From: Epithemia pelagica
Taxonomy: Eukaryota; Bacillariophyta; Bacillariophyceae; Surirellales; Surirellaceae
Direction of reading: 5' to 3'
Assembly: GCA_946965045.2 (NCBI GenBank)
Contig: OX337238.1
Coordinates: 620,001 to 684,000 of the forward strand
Length of the DNA stretch: 64,000 bases
The notes beneath the pieces are model-generated. The model was not told the origin of the DNA. It saw only the letters and a list, made by a program, of their open reading frames with translations, and made no database searches. Shown here piece after piece: positions 33,891 to 42,603 of this stretch; the first letter of the stretch is position 1, and each line of letters begins with the position of its first letter. A program made the translations under genes and the position numbers.

Positions 33891-36800
33891 TTAGGTCCCC
33901 AACAAATCGTTCAACGCCTGTTCCACATTGTTGTCATACTTGCTCAAGGCGGCCACAACCAATTCTGGATCAAAGTCCATGGCCACCAAACTCGCCACCT
34001 TTTCATCATCCACTCCCTGTGGTTGTTGTTGTTGTCGCGGTGACATGGACCGTGCGACAGCACCCGCCGCATGATTCGTTGGATTCCCAAAGGAGGAGGA
34101 GGAAGATGACGACAAGTGTCGGGGAGAGGGCGATTCCATGCCGCGCGGTTCGGGCAAGGAGGAATGGGATTGTTGCGGCATTGACGCTTGTTCGGTCGTC
34201 CATTCCGTACGACCATTCGGGGTGGTGGGAGCAAACCGTACCGAGGAGGGTCGACGACGAGGTTCAATCGTCAAGCTACTACTACTTCCCATCATGGGAG
34301 AAGAAGAAGAAAAGGAGCTCGGCGACGCCATGCCATGTGTTAATGGCGGTTGATGGGAGGACTTTCGAAGGATGCTGGTTCTGTGGTGAGAATGGTTCTC
34401 TTGCTGCTGTGTAGGATCATGCATCATGGGACTGTTGCTCGTTCTCAGAATACTAGTCCCTCGACAACTGGTTTCAGGCGAGGAGCGTGGACTTTGTTCG
34501 TAAGGTGGCACGGTTCCAACCAATGGCACGGATGAGCCTGTTACAGATGCGGCAATGGTGGAGTCATGGCTGAGGTCGTGACTGTCCGAGTGGTCTTGGG
34601 ATGGTGCTTGTCGTCCGTGTTGTGGAAGAAGAGTTGCATCCGTGCCAGTGGCAGTGTGGTCATGGTCGTCGTCGTGGCTCGAAGTATCATTCGTAGTAGT
34701 AGTATTGTTGTTGGTTTGCTGTTCTTGATCGGCTTGGGCCAATTGGGCCGCCATTTCGGCATCCTTGGCTTCCTGGTCGCGAATGGCCACTTGATCGTCG
34801 TATTCGTATCGTTCAATGGCAAACCGTGTCGATACTTCCGACACTTGTTGCAAGAGTTTTTGCAATTTGGGTATCACGCCTTGATAAAAGGCTTCTCCCT
34901 GTTGCCAATGCGTTGTGAATTGTTCCATTTCTTCCAAGGCTTCTTCCACCATGATCAAGGCGCGTTCGGCCGCCGCGGCCGACGAGGAGGACGAAGAGGA
35001 TGCGGACGAGGACGAGGATGATGCGGTTCGTGCCGCGGAAGAATGATAGCGATGATAGTACGGATTTCCTTGGGCTTGTGTGGCGGCCGCCATGGCATTT
35101 TCAACCACTTGATCATGTTCTTGTTGTGGTTCATTCTCATTGTCGTCATCCGTCACGGCTGCCGCAGCAGCGGCGGCGACTGCGACTCGAGGCGATTCCT
35201 CCTCGTCGTCGTCATCATCCTGGTTGGCTTGGTGGTCCTCCAAGGGTGCTCGTTTGCTACTGCTGGGTTTGCCCGACTCGGCGGCCACCAATTGGGTAAA
35301 GACTGTGTTTTCCTCCAAAATGGCGTGCATCAAGGTGGTTTGTTCTTGCACATTGGTCGCAATCTCGTGCAAGACGGATTGAATTTGGGGTTGCGTGTCC
35401 TGCATCAACCTTTGCCACTCGTGTTCATAGTTTGTGTCGTCCTCCTCCGAGTTATTCTTCCACGTCCACAAGTGTTGCGTCACGTGCGCCAAGGCTTGTT
35501 TCATCGAAAGTGGCAATTGGTCTTGGACCAACTCGTGTCGCTGTTGCAACAAGGTGGACAAGTCCACCAATTTGGTATGCAATCGTTCCATACACGTTTG
35601 CAATTCCAACGACAACACTACGGGTGCTTGGTCGGCTTCCCCATGAGTATTCCAGGAGGGTACCAACGTTTTGGTGGTGGTTGTGGTTGTGGATCGAGAA
35701 TTCTTTTTTCCACCATGATGACCATGACCATTGCTGCGGTTGTTCCTGCTCCGATTCCGCTTCTTGGACGAGACGACGAGTCGTTCCAATTGTCCCCATG
35801 TCAATTGGGACAGCAATTGAATTTTGGGATTGGTGGGTGAAAAAAAGTCGAGCCCGGATCCAAACAAGACTTGATCGCCGCCTTGGGCGGCCGAATCCAA
35901 GAGGGCTTGATATTGTTGGACGGAATGCCAATACCTTTCTTGCAAGGCTTCAATTTCGGCTTGACGACTGTGGTAATGGGGTTGGCGTTCGTGCGCAAAG
36001 GACCGTTCCAACTCGACGGTTTGGTCCAATTGCGTTTGCACGTCCTGAATCAAGCCATGGGCTTGTTGGGCAAAATCGCGCAATTCCCACAAGCCCTGTT
36101 GCAATTCACTCAATCCCACCAAGCCATTGTTGTGATTGTTAGGATTGTTGTTGTGGTGTGGCACGACGGAGGAGGACGACGACGAGGCTTGCGGTCCACA
36201 TTGAATGCGTTGGACACGATGCCACAGCTGGAGGGCATAGTCGTGTTCCGAATTGGTATTGTTGGAATGGGTATTGGTGCTCCAACTGGAGGAACCCGTG
36301 GAGGAGGAATACTGCGTGGCGGCGGCGACGGACGTGGTGGTGGTGGCGGTCGACCAGGAGGCTTCGTCCCACACTTGCTGCTGCTGCGATTGTTGTTGTT
36401 GTTGCTGCGATTTTTGGTGCTGGTGTTGCAAGGCCGTCAAGGCGTGGGGCAAGTGCACATCGGCCAATTGCTGTCGCGCTTGTTCGGTGGACCGTTCCGT
36501 TGAATGCACCGTCTGTTGCCACAAGGCGTGCAATTCTGTTTCCCATTCGGTCCGTCGTTGCTGTGCCAGTCGAGACAGGACGGGAAATAACGGTCGTTGT
36601 GGTGGTTGGTCTTGTGGTTGCGTCGTTGTGCTGGACGACGACGTCGACAACAGTCGTTGGAGGACGGGACCGGGTTGGACTTGGACCAAGGTTTGGGGCG
36701 AAATTTCCGTCACGTGGGGTGGTGGTGTAGTGAGATTGGTGGACGACACGCCACTCGCATCCACTCCTGCCACGTCCCCCAATACTGTCAACAAACGTTG

Positions 36801-38747
36801 TTCCAACTCGTGCATGGCTTGCCGGTGGGGTTCCATCCACTCGTGCCATTCGCGGGCATACCAGAGGGCCAACCGTGTCGCATGCGTAGTTTGACTTGGA
36901 GGATTGTCCTTGTGGCGGTTGGTGGAATGACCCATTTCGTTCCACTCGTTGCATGTTTGTTGGTGGACCAAGGGCAAGGCGCGATGTTGCAAGCGCCAGA
37001 GGGCGGCTTGGACATGGGGATTGTTGCTGTTGGTAGTGTTGGTGGTAGAATCTGTTGTTGCCGTCGTAGTGGTATTGGTATTGGCCAAGGCCTTGGTGGA
37101 TTGGACCGTGGCTTGATGGTATTCGGCCAAGGCGGTCAAGGAGTGTTGCCAGGCGCGACACCACTGGGCATTGGGATTTGGATGGTTGTGGTGATTGGTT
37201 TGGGCCAGTGCGGCGGCTTGTCGATAGAGGGGCACGGCGCCGGCGGCCAATTTGGCCATCATGAGGGGAGAGGGTCGCGGAGCCAAGACGACAAATTGGT
37301 AGGCCGCTCGTTGGGCTTCGGCCATCATCCAGGCTTCGTAAAAGGCGAGATTGTCAAAGGCATTCGGATTGTGGTTCTGATTGTCGTTGTCACGAGAATC
37401 CGGTGTTTCTTGCTGTGGTTGCTGCTCTTGTGGTTGTTGCTGCAAGGTTGTCCTTGTGGTGCTGGTTCGCACGGATTGCAGATAGGACGCGGCCGTTTGC
37501 CAATGCGTACCGGCTTCCTTGTAATGGCGGCGGGGAACCGTACGACTCGAATCCTTTGTAGTATTGGAAGAGGCATCCTTGTCCGTTCCATTTCCATGAT
37601 GCAACAAGAGGCGGGCTTGTTCGAGTTCCCACACGGCCAAATTCCAATAGACATGACTCTGTTCCCAGTGCAGGACCGATTGCCACTGCTTCCAGGCCGT
37701 ACTGTGGTTTGGAGTGTGGGGTCGTGTCCACACGACTGCATCGTTCGTGTCCTTTGCATTGTTGTTGTCGTTGGTCCAGGGCAAGGACAAGAGAGGAATG
37801 ATTTTGGTGGTGGAAGTTTTTGTTGGTGTTTCTGGCGGCTCCTCCTCCTGTTCCTCGGCCAAGAGTGCCTGCAATTCCTCGTGGCAGGCATGGAGTAACT
37901 GGGCATAGTCCTTCAACGCCTCGTGGACCTGCTTCAACATCAACATGTTGTTGTCGTTGTTGTCGTTGTTGTCGTTGTGGTGGTGGTTGTCGGGAGCTGC
38001 AGCAGGAGGATTTTGGTCGGCGGCGGGCGTTGGACGGTTCTGGTTCTTCCTCCAGGCTTGAATGGTGTGACCCACGTGGTGTCGACCGTCTTGCAATTGC
38101 TGCCACGCCTGTTGCGTCTGTACCAGCACACTTGTCGTCGTGGTCATTGTCGTTTGGTCCCACCAGGCGGGTCCGTCCGACCGCCAAGTACCGTCGCCGC
38201 CACCACCCGTTGGATCCTGGTCCCGCTGTTGTTTCTTGTGGTTCTTGTCAGGATTCGTAGCTGTAGGAGTGATGGTGGTAGTGGGCACATGCCACGACGG
38301 GAATTCCAACAAGCAGCACCCGTCATTACCATTCTCCTCCTCCTCCTCCTCTGTTGTCGTGGTTGTGGTGATTGTGGGTTGATGTGGCGGTGGTGGTGCT
38401 GTTGTCCTGGCAAGATCCCGTTCGAGTGGTGGTTCACGCATGAATGGATGATTCGAAACAGGAGTGTGTTTCAACACTGAAGAAGAACAAGAAGAAGAAG
38501 AAGATGATGATGACTTGTGGTGGTGGTGGTGGTCGTTGTGTGGGAGATCGGCTTGTGGTACTGGTGATTGTGGTGGGGGATTGGAGTGTGGCAGGACCTC
38601 CTCCTCTTGAGCCGTAAGTGTTGTCGTCGTTGTGTATGTTGTGGCTGTTGCAGAAGGGTTGGCCGTCGCAGTCGAACTCATTGGAGATGACGACGATGAG
38701 TCCATGACTGTGGGAATCCTTCGGGTGGTCGTCGTTGTGGTTGCCAT
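33891..38747 (-). CDS. BRO1-domain protein with C-terminal UBA domain
   Basis: Single-exon 1618-residue frame from ATG 38747. The first 250 residues are Thr/Ser/His/Asn low complexity. The BRO1 helical domain lies at about residues 260-640: LKDYAQLLHACHEEL, SHVYWNLAVWELEQARLL, then NLAFYEAWMMAEAQRAAYQF and LAAGAVPLYRQAAAL. BRO1 domains bind ESCRT-III (CHMP4/Snf7) in ALIX, Bro1 and HD-PTP. A V-domain-like coiled coil follows from about residue 675 (VTEISPQTLVQVQPGPVLQ) to 1300, broken by poly-Gln and His/Asn runs. After an acidic and Ser-rich linker the last 40 residues form a UBA domain: VASLVAMDFDPELVVAALS, then NNVEQALNDLL. UBA domains bind ubiquitin, fitting endosomal sorting. The usual Pro-rich tail of ALIX is absent. 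Confidence 0.85.
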   Translation of the reverse strand: MATTTTTTRRIPTVMDSSSSSPMSSTATANPSATATTYTTTTTLTAQEEEVLPHSNPPPQSPVPQADLPHNDHHHHHKSSSSSSSSCSSSVLKHTPVSNHPFMREPPLERDLARTTAPPPPHQPTITTTTTTEEEEEENGNDGCCLLEFPSWHVPTTTITPTATNPDKNHKKQQRDQDPTGGGGDGTWRSDGPAWWDQTTMTTTTSVLVQTQQAWQQLQDGRHHVGHTIQAWRKNQNRPTPAADQNPPAAAPDNHHHNDNNDNNDNNMLMLKQVHEALKDYAQLLHACHEELQALLAEEQEEEPPETPTKTSTTKIIPLLSLPWTNDNNNAKDTNDAVVWTRPHTPNHSTAWKQWQSVLHWEQSHVYWNLAVWELEQARLLLHHGNGTDKDASSNTTKDSSRTVPRRHYKEAGTHWQTAASYLQSVRTSTTRTTLQQQPQEQQPQQETPDSRDNDNQNHNPNAFDNLAFYEAWMMAEAQRAAYQFVVLAPRPSPLMMAKLAAGAVPLYRQAAALAQTNHHNHPNPNAQWCRAWQHSLTALAEYHQATVQSTKALANTNTTTTATTDSTTNTTNSNNPHVQAALWRLQHRALPLVHQQTCNEWNEMGHSTNRHKDNPPSQTTHATRLALWYAREWHEWMEPHRQAMHELEQRLLTVLGDVAGVDASGVSSTNLTTPPPHVTEISPQTLVQVQPGPVLQRLLSTSSSSTTTQPQDQPPQRPLFPVLSRLAQQRRTEWETELHALWQQTVHSTERSTEQARQQLADVHLPHALTALQHQHQKSQQQQQQSQQQQVWDEASWSTATTTTSVAAATQYSSSTGSSSWSTNTHSNNTNSEHDYALQLWHRVQRIQCGPQASSSSSSVVPHHNNNPNNHNNGLVGLSELQQGLWELRDFAQQAHGLIQDVQTQLDQTVELERSFAHERQPHYHSRQAEIEALQERYWHSVQQYQALLDSAAQGGDQVLFGSGLDFFSPTNPKIQLLSQLTWGQLERLVVSSKKRNRSRNNRSNGHGHHGGKKNSRSTTTTTTKTLVPSWNTHGEADQAPVVLSLELQTCMERLHTKLVDLSTLLQQRHELVQDQLPLSMKQALAHVTQHLWTWKNNSEEDDTNYEHEWQRLMQDTQPQIQSVLHEIATNVQEQTTLMHAILEENTVFTQLVAAESGKPSSSKRAPLEDHQANQDDDDDEEESPRVAVAAAAAAAVTDDDNENEPQQEHDQVVENAMAAATQAQGNPYYHRYHSSAARTASSSSSSASSSSSSSAAAAERALIMVEEALEEMEQFTTHWQQGEAFYQGVIPKLQKLLQQVSEVSTRFAIERYEYDDQVAIRDQEAKDAEMAAQLAQADQEQQTNNNTTTTNDTSSHDDDHDHTATGTDATLLPQHGRQAPSQDHSDSHDLSHDSTIAASVTGSSVPLVGTVPPYEQSPRSSPETSCRGTSILRTSNSPMMHDPTQQQENHSHHRTSILRKSSHQPPLTHGMASPSSFSSSSPMMGSSSSLTIEPRRRPSSVRFAPTTPNGRTEWTTEQASMPQQSHSSLPEPRGMESPSPRHLSSSSSSSFGNPTNHAAGAVARSMSPRQQQQPQGVDDEKVASLVAMDFDPELVVAALSKYDNNVEQALNDLLGT

Positions 38748-39319
38748 GATGATGAGAGCCGAATTCAGCTGTTGTGGATCAAGAGTCTTTCTCCTTGTGT
38801 GTGTTTTGCTCTTGTTCTGCTGAGAGAGAGAAGGAACGAGGATGGAGTAGAGGTCTGGAGAATGACTCTAGTACGTTGTATATAGGATGGAGGAAGAGAC
38901 GGAACAGGAGGCGGTGTAGTGGGTATCCTCCATCTCTCTCCGCTTCGTCGCTCGCTATCTCGGTGTGTGGGTGGGTTGTTGTTGTGCCTGCAGATAAGAG
39001 TCGCTATATTTCTATCCATGCACAGTCTCACTTTTTCTCTCTTGTGTATGTGTGGCCGGCCGTTCGGAAGCGTCCGCGAAAGAGTACGAGTCGGGTTGGG
39101 TCGTGCTGGGAATCCGCCGGGGAGTTCCAAGAAAGAGCAAGTGTGACTGGGAGCGTATTGGTGAGTTTGACGGACAGTTTTGAACCGACAGTACCGACAT
39201 GGACGTACGTCACATCCATCATTCGCCGGAATGACAGCCATCCATCAGCGCAGAGCAAAGAACAAATCCAAAGATCCTTTCTCGTAAGGAAGCAAGCAAC
39301 ATTTATATACACAACGACC
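38748..39319. promoter_or_regulatory. Shared upstream region of BRO1 and argininosuccinate lyase genes
   Basis: This stretch of 572 bases between divergent ATGs. A TATA-like tatatag lies at 38879-38885, 132 bases before the BRO1 ATG. The plus side has tttatatac just 11 bases before ATG 39320, too close to be a TATA box for that start. A purine-rich gagagagagaagg stretch sits at about 38822-38834. Confidence 0.5.
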
Positions 39320-40931
39320 ATGACGGAACCAACGACCGGTACGTGCGATTGTGAGACCAAAAATGACCAGGCCTCTTTTGCTTTGTGGGAGGAACAAAAA
39401 TCTCCGTCGTTATTGAATCTTCTAAGGCTCACCACCTCCTCTGCCTCGTGTTGCATGGTGAATGGTGCTGCATCGTGTCCCGTCTTGAGCAGCAGCTTCC
39501 AAGACAACCACGACGGCCGCCGGCGCTCGCGGTGGCTTGTTTGGAGCCGGCGGTCGCTTTCAAGGCGGAACCGATCCCATTATGGAACAATTCAATCAAT
39601 CCTTATCCTTTGATCAACGCATGTGGGCGCAAGATTTGCGCGGCAGTCAAGCCTATGCCAAGGGATTATTGGACATTCGCATTATCACGCAACACGAACA
39701 CGATGAATTGCAACGTGGCTTGCAACTCGTGTACGACGAATGGCAAGCTGGCACCTTTGTGACGCAACCGGGCGACGAGGACATTCATACGGCCAATGAA
39801 CGGCGCTTGACCGAACTGATTGGCAAGGACATTGGTGGCAAGTTGCATACGGGACGATCCCGCAACGATCAAGTCGCGACCGATACCCGCTTGTGGACCG
39901 TTCAGGCGCAGCGTACCATTGTGCAGCAATTGCACGAATTGTTGCTCGTGGGATGTCGTCATGCCGAACAATACGTCGAGTTGCTCATGGCGGGATATAC
40001 CCATTTGCAACCAGCCCAACCCATTCGATACAGTCATTGGATGTGCAGTCACTTGACACCCCTCGTTCGCGATGCCCAACGATTGCAAGAAATCATGCCG
40101 CGGACCAATGTGTGTCCCCTGGGAACCGGGGCCTTGGCCGGACATGCCTTTGGTATCAATCGACACTTGTTGCAAGACGAATTGGGCTTTGAATCATTGA
40201 CCTTGAATTCGTTGGATTCCGTCTGCGATCGGGATTTTGTCGTGGAATTCTTGTTTTGGAGTACCTTGCTCTTGACCCATTTGAGTCAATGGGCCGAAGA
40301 TTTGATTATTACCAACTTGCAACGCGGCGTGGTCATTGACGATGCCTATGCGACGGGTTCCTCCTTGATGCCGCAAAAGAAAAATCCCGATGCCCTGGAA
40401 TTGTTACGGGGCAAGGTGGGCATGGCCCTGGGTCGGACCGTGGCCTTGATTACCACCCTCAAGGGCTTGCCCCGGGCCTACAATAAAGATTTGCAAGAAG
40501 ATAAAGTGCCCCTCTTTGAAATGGTGGATACCGTTCAAGATTGTTTGGCCATTGCCACGGGCGTCTTGGCCACGTTAAAACCCCAAGGTCCCGCCTTGGA
40601 ACAAGCCCTGTGTCCGGAAATGTTGGCGACGGACGTGGCCGATTATTTGGTCCGCAAGGGTGTGCCCTTTCGAGAAACGCATCATATTAGTGGTGCTTGT
40701 GTTCGAATGGCCGAAGAACAAGGAATTGCTCTCAATGCCTTGACCTTGGAGCAGTTGCAACAAATTGATGCGCGATTCGAGGCCGATATTGCGCACGTGT
40801 GGAATTATCAAGCCAGTGTCGAACGCAAAACCTCCAAGGGCGGAACCGCCAAGGCGGCCGTCCTCGAGCAAATTCAAACGATTCGAGACTTTTGTCAAGG
40901 CTTGAAAACGACCGACACTCAAGAAGAATAA
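39320..40931 (+). CDS. Argininosuccinate lyase
   Basis: Exon 1 is 19 bases (39320-39338, MTEPTT). A 157-base GT-AG intron follows, then exon 2 (39496-40931). The join is in phase 1 and gives 484 residues, close to the family length of about 460. Motifs are FGAGGRFQGGTDPIMEQFN at the N-terminus, HTGRSRNDQVATD, HLQPAQPIRYSHWM, and the fumarase/lyase signature SSLMPQKKNPD with its catalytic Ser. The enzyme splits argininosuccinate into arginine and fumarate in arginine synthesis and, in diatoms, the urea cycle. I see no plastid or mitochondrial targeting peptide, so cytosolic action is likely. The exon 1 assignment is inferred from frame and splice sites; without it the frame has no ATG. Confidence 0.92.
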
Positions 40932-41488
40932 CAACAACAAGAAGCCTCGTGTTGTAGTTTGGAAACGAGTGTCGGGACTCGCTCTCTCTCTCGCTCTCTC
41001 TGGGAAACACAAGGAAACAAACGACTCTGGAACACAACCATATGTTATACTAGGTAAATCACCAAAGGGTCTCGAAGAATGTTTTCTATTGGACTCTATG
41101 GTCTATGGTCTTTTAAACTACCTTACTCGTCTGCGTTTGTAGAGAGTCTCACGGACATTGCCAAACCTACCTAACTACCTACCTTCCTACCAAAGACATT
41201 GCCCTAGATTTTGGTCGCCATCGCTCAATAGACGCGACCGAACAGCGGCAAAAAACATCATCAAAACCTCCGGATCCGGGGGAGGAAGTTTTGTCTTGTG
41301 GCCGGAACGATGGACTTTCGCCCACACACACAAGAGTTAAAAGTTGTCTAGCAAAGAGGGGACGCATGGTAGGCCATAGGAGTACATGCGTCGGAGGGTA
41401 AGGCCATGCGCACGATTATGACAACGTACCACCTGTCTTACACTGCAATTTGCAATACTTGCCAGAGCTCTATGACCCTTCCACGGCG
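40932..41488. other. 3' region of the lyase gene up to the retroelement
   Basis: About 560 bases with no supported gene. A CT-rich microsatellite (ctctctctctcgctctctct) is at about 40978-41001 and a CCTA-like stretch at about 41164-41190. The copia element inserted at the right end of this stretch. Confidence 0.5.
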
Positions 41489-41493
41489 GGAGA
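41489..41493 (+). repeat. Target-site duplication, left copy
   Basis: GGAGA directly before the left LTR; the same five bases follow the right LTR at 51846-51850. A 5-base duplication is typical of copia integrases. Confidence 0.75.
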
Positions 41494-42208
41494 AGTTAAG
41501 ACATAGCTATTCTACAACGTCTGTATCCGATCAACTAGTCCAGCTAGCACACCTAGTTTATCGTCCAGGTTTGAGACATCTGTTACAAACCGCTGCATGC
41601 GACACAAACCTTGACGTGTATCTAAGATTCATTACGTGTACTTAAATAGAAGTAGGCCGTTGAACGGACAGACGGACCCGCAACAGGAATTTGTGGATAA
41701 GCATAACTATGCCCTCTACTATCCGGAAGAGATGTACGCTGGACGAGCTACACTCGGAAGTAAGGGCTACATAAATCGAGGATCCAGAAAAGAACGTGAT
41801 CCTCGAGAATAGAACTTGATCTTCATCAACAGGAGATCCAACCCAAGATGGAACACATTCCTCTATGGAGTAGAACAAGTTCTATTAGTCCCTAATCGTA
41901 GCTCCATAGTACTTGTCCACTGAAGTAAGGAATACGCTCCTCATGTACGACTAGATTTTGGGGGATGATGACCGAACGATCCGAGAGGAGCCAAACCATC
42001 TCAAGATGAAAAACACAATCTTTAGTTTAATCTCACTTCTTTATAAACATCCAGTTTGATAACCGAACTTGTTTTGTAACGGAGGAGTCGACCTATTACG
42101 CTGATAGAAGGTGAGGGCCCCATCGTCTATTGTGCATATAGGTTGACCTAGAGAAACTACTGTATCTAACTCTATCGTCTAGAGTTAGCTTTTCACCCAC
42201 CTTTAACT
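41494..42208 (+). repeat. Left LTR
   Basis: Starts AGTTAAG and ends CTTTAACT; AGTTAA/TTAACT is a 6-base terminal inverted repeat. It matches 51131-51845 at a constant offset of 9637 with no difference seen. A TATA-like tttataaac at 42040-42048 could drive transcription. Confidence 0.93.
42040..42048 (+). promoter_or_regulatory. TATA-like element in the left LTR
   Basis: tttataaac preceded by a pyrimidine-rich stretch, about 170 bases before the LTR end. This is the usual type of position for an LTR promoter. An identical copy is at about 51677 in the right LTR. Confidence 0.4.
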
Positions 42209-42225
42209 GGTTATTGAGCCCAAAC
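42208..42225 (+). other. Candidate primer-binding site (half-tRNA type)
   Basis: Directly after the LTR the sequence reads GGTTATTGAGCCCAAAC. It resembles GGTTATGGGCCC/GGTTATGAGCCC, complementary to the anticodon stem-loop of methionine tRNA, as in copia and Ty5 which use a half-tRNA primer. One extra T interrupts the match. It does not match the common plant copia form TGGTATCAGAGC. Confidence 0.45.
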
Positions 42226-42603
42226 AGAGGCTGACGAACCCTACGCTTTTATCTGTCGATCGATCCCAAGGACAAGACATCGAGCTTGTCCCTTCTACTA
42301 GCTCTGGTGGATTATTGCGTCTACCCGACCGCTTTGCGCGCTGAAGCTATTTAGCTTCTCCCTGATTCCAGCTCCAACACGGCTGACGACCAAGACTCCC
42401 CAACCTCCTCCAGTGGAGTGGGAAGTTTCGACTTACTATCCTCCTTTGATTCCGACGAACAACCCCAGCAAGAAACCACTGTCACTGATACAGGAGTTAC
42501 AGGGGCGCGGATTGAAAACAACGAGGAGGACACCAACAACGACCAACAAACCGGTAGATTGCAAAACTCCGACGGGTTGATTGGTGAGTCAAGACAAACA
42601 AGC

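Noticed and set aside
36597-37898. A 433-residue plus-strand frame opposite the BRO1 gene, and other long antisense frames over 34.1-38.5 kb
   Set aside because: They arise from low-complexity codons (CAA, CAC, ACC) of the BRO1 gene read backwards and show only Gly/Val/Trp-rich sequence without motifs.
38774-39613. A 279-residue plus frame over the BRO1/lyase upstream region
   Set aside because: It runs through the lyase start and intron in another frame and has no domain.
41642-41878. A 78-residue minus-strand frame in the left LTR, repeated identically at 51279-51515
   Set aside because: Both copies are identical only because the LTRs are. The frame is short, antisense and has no domain.
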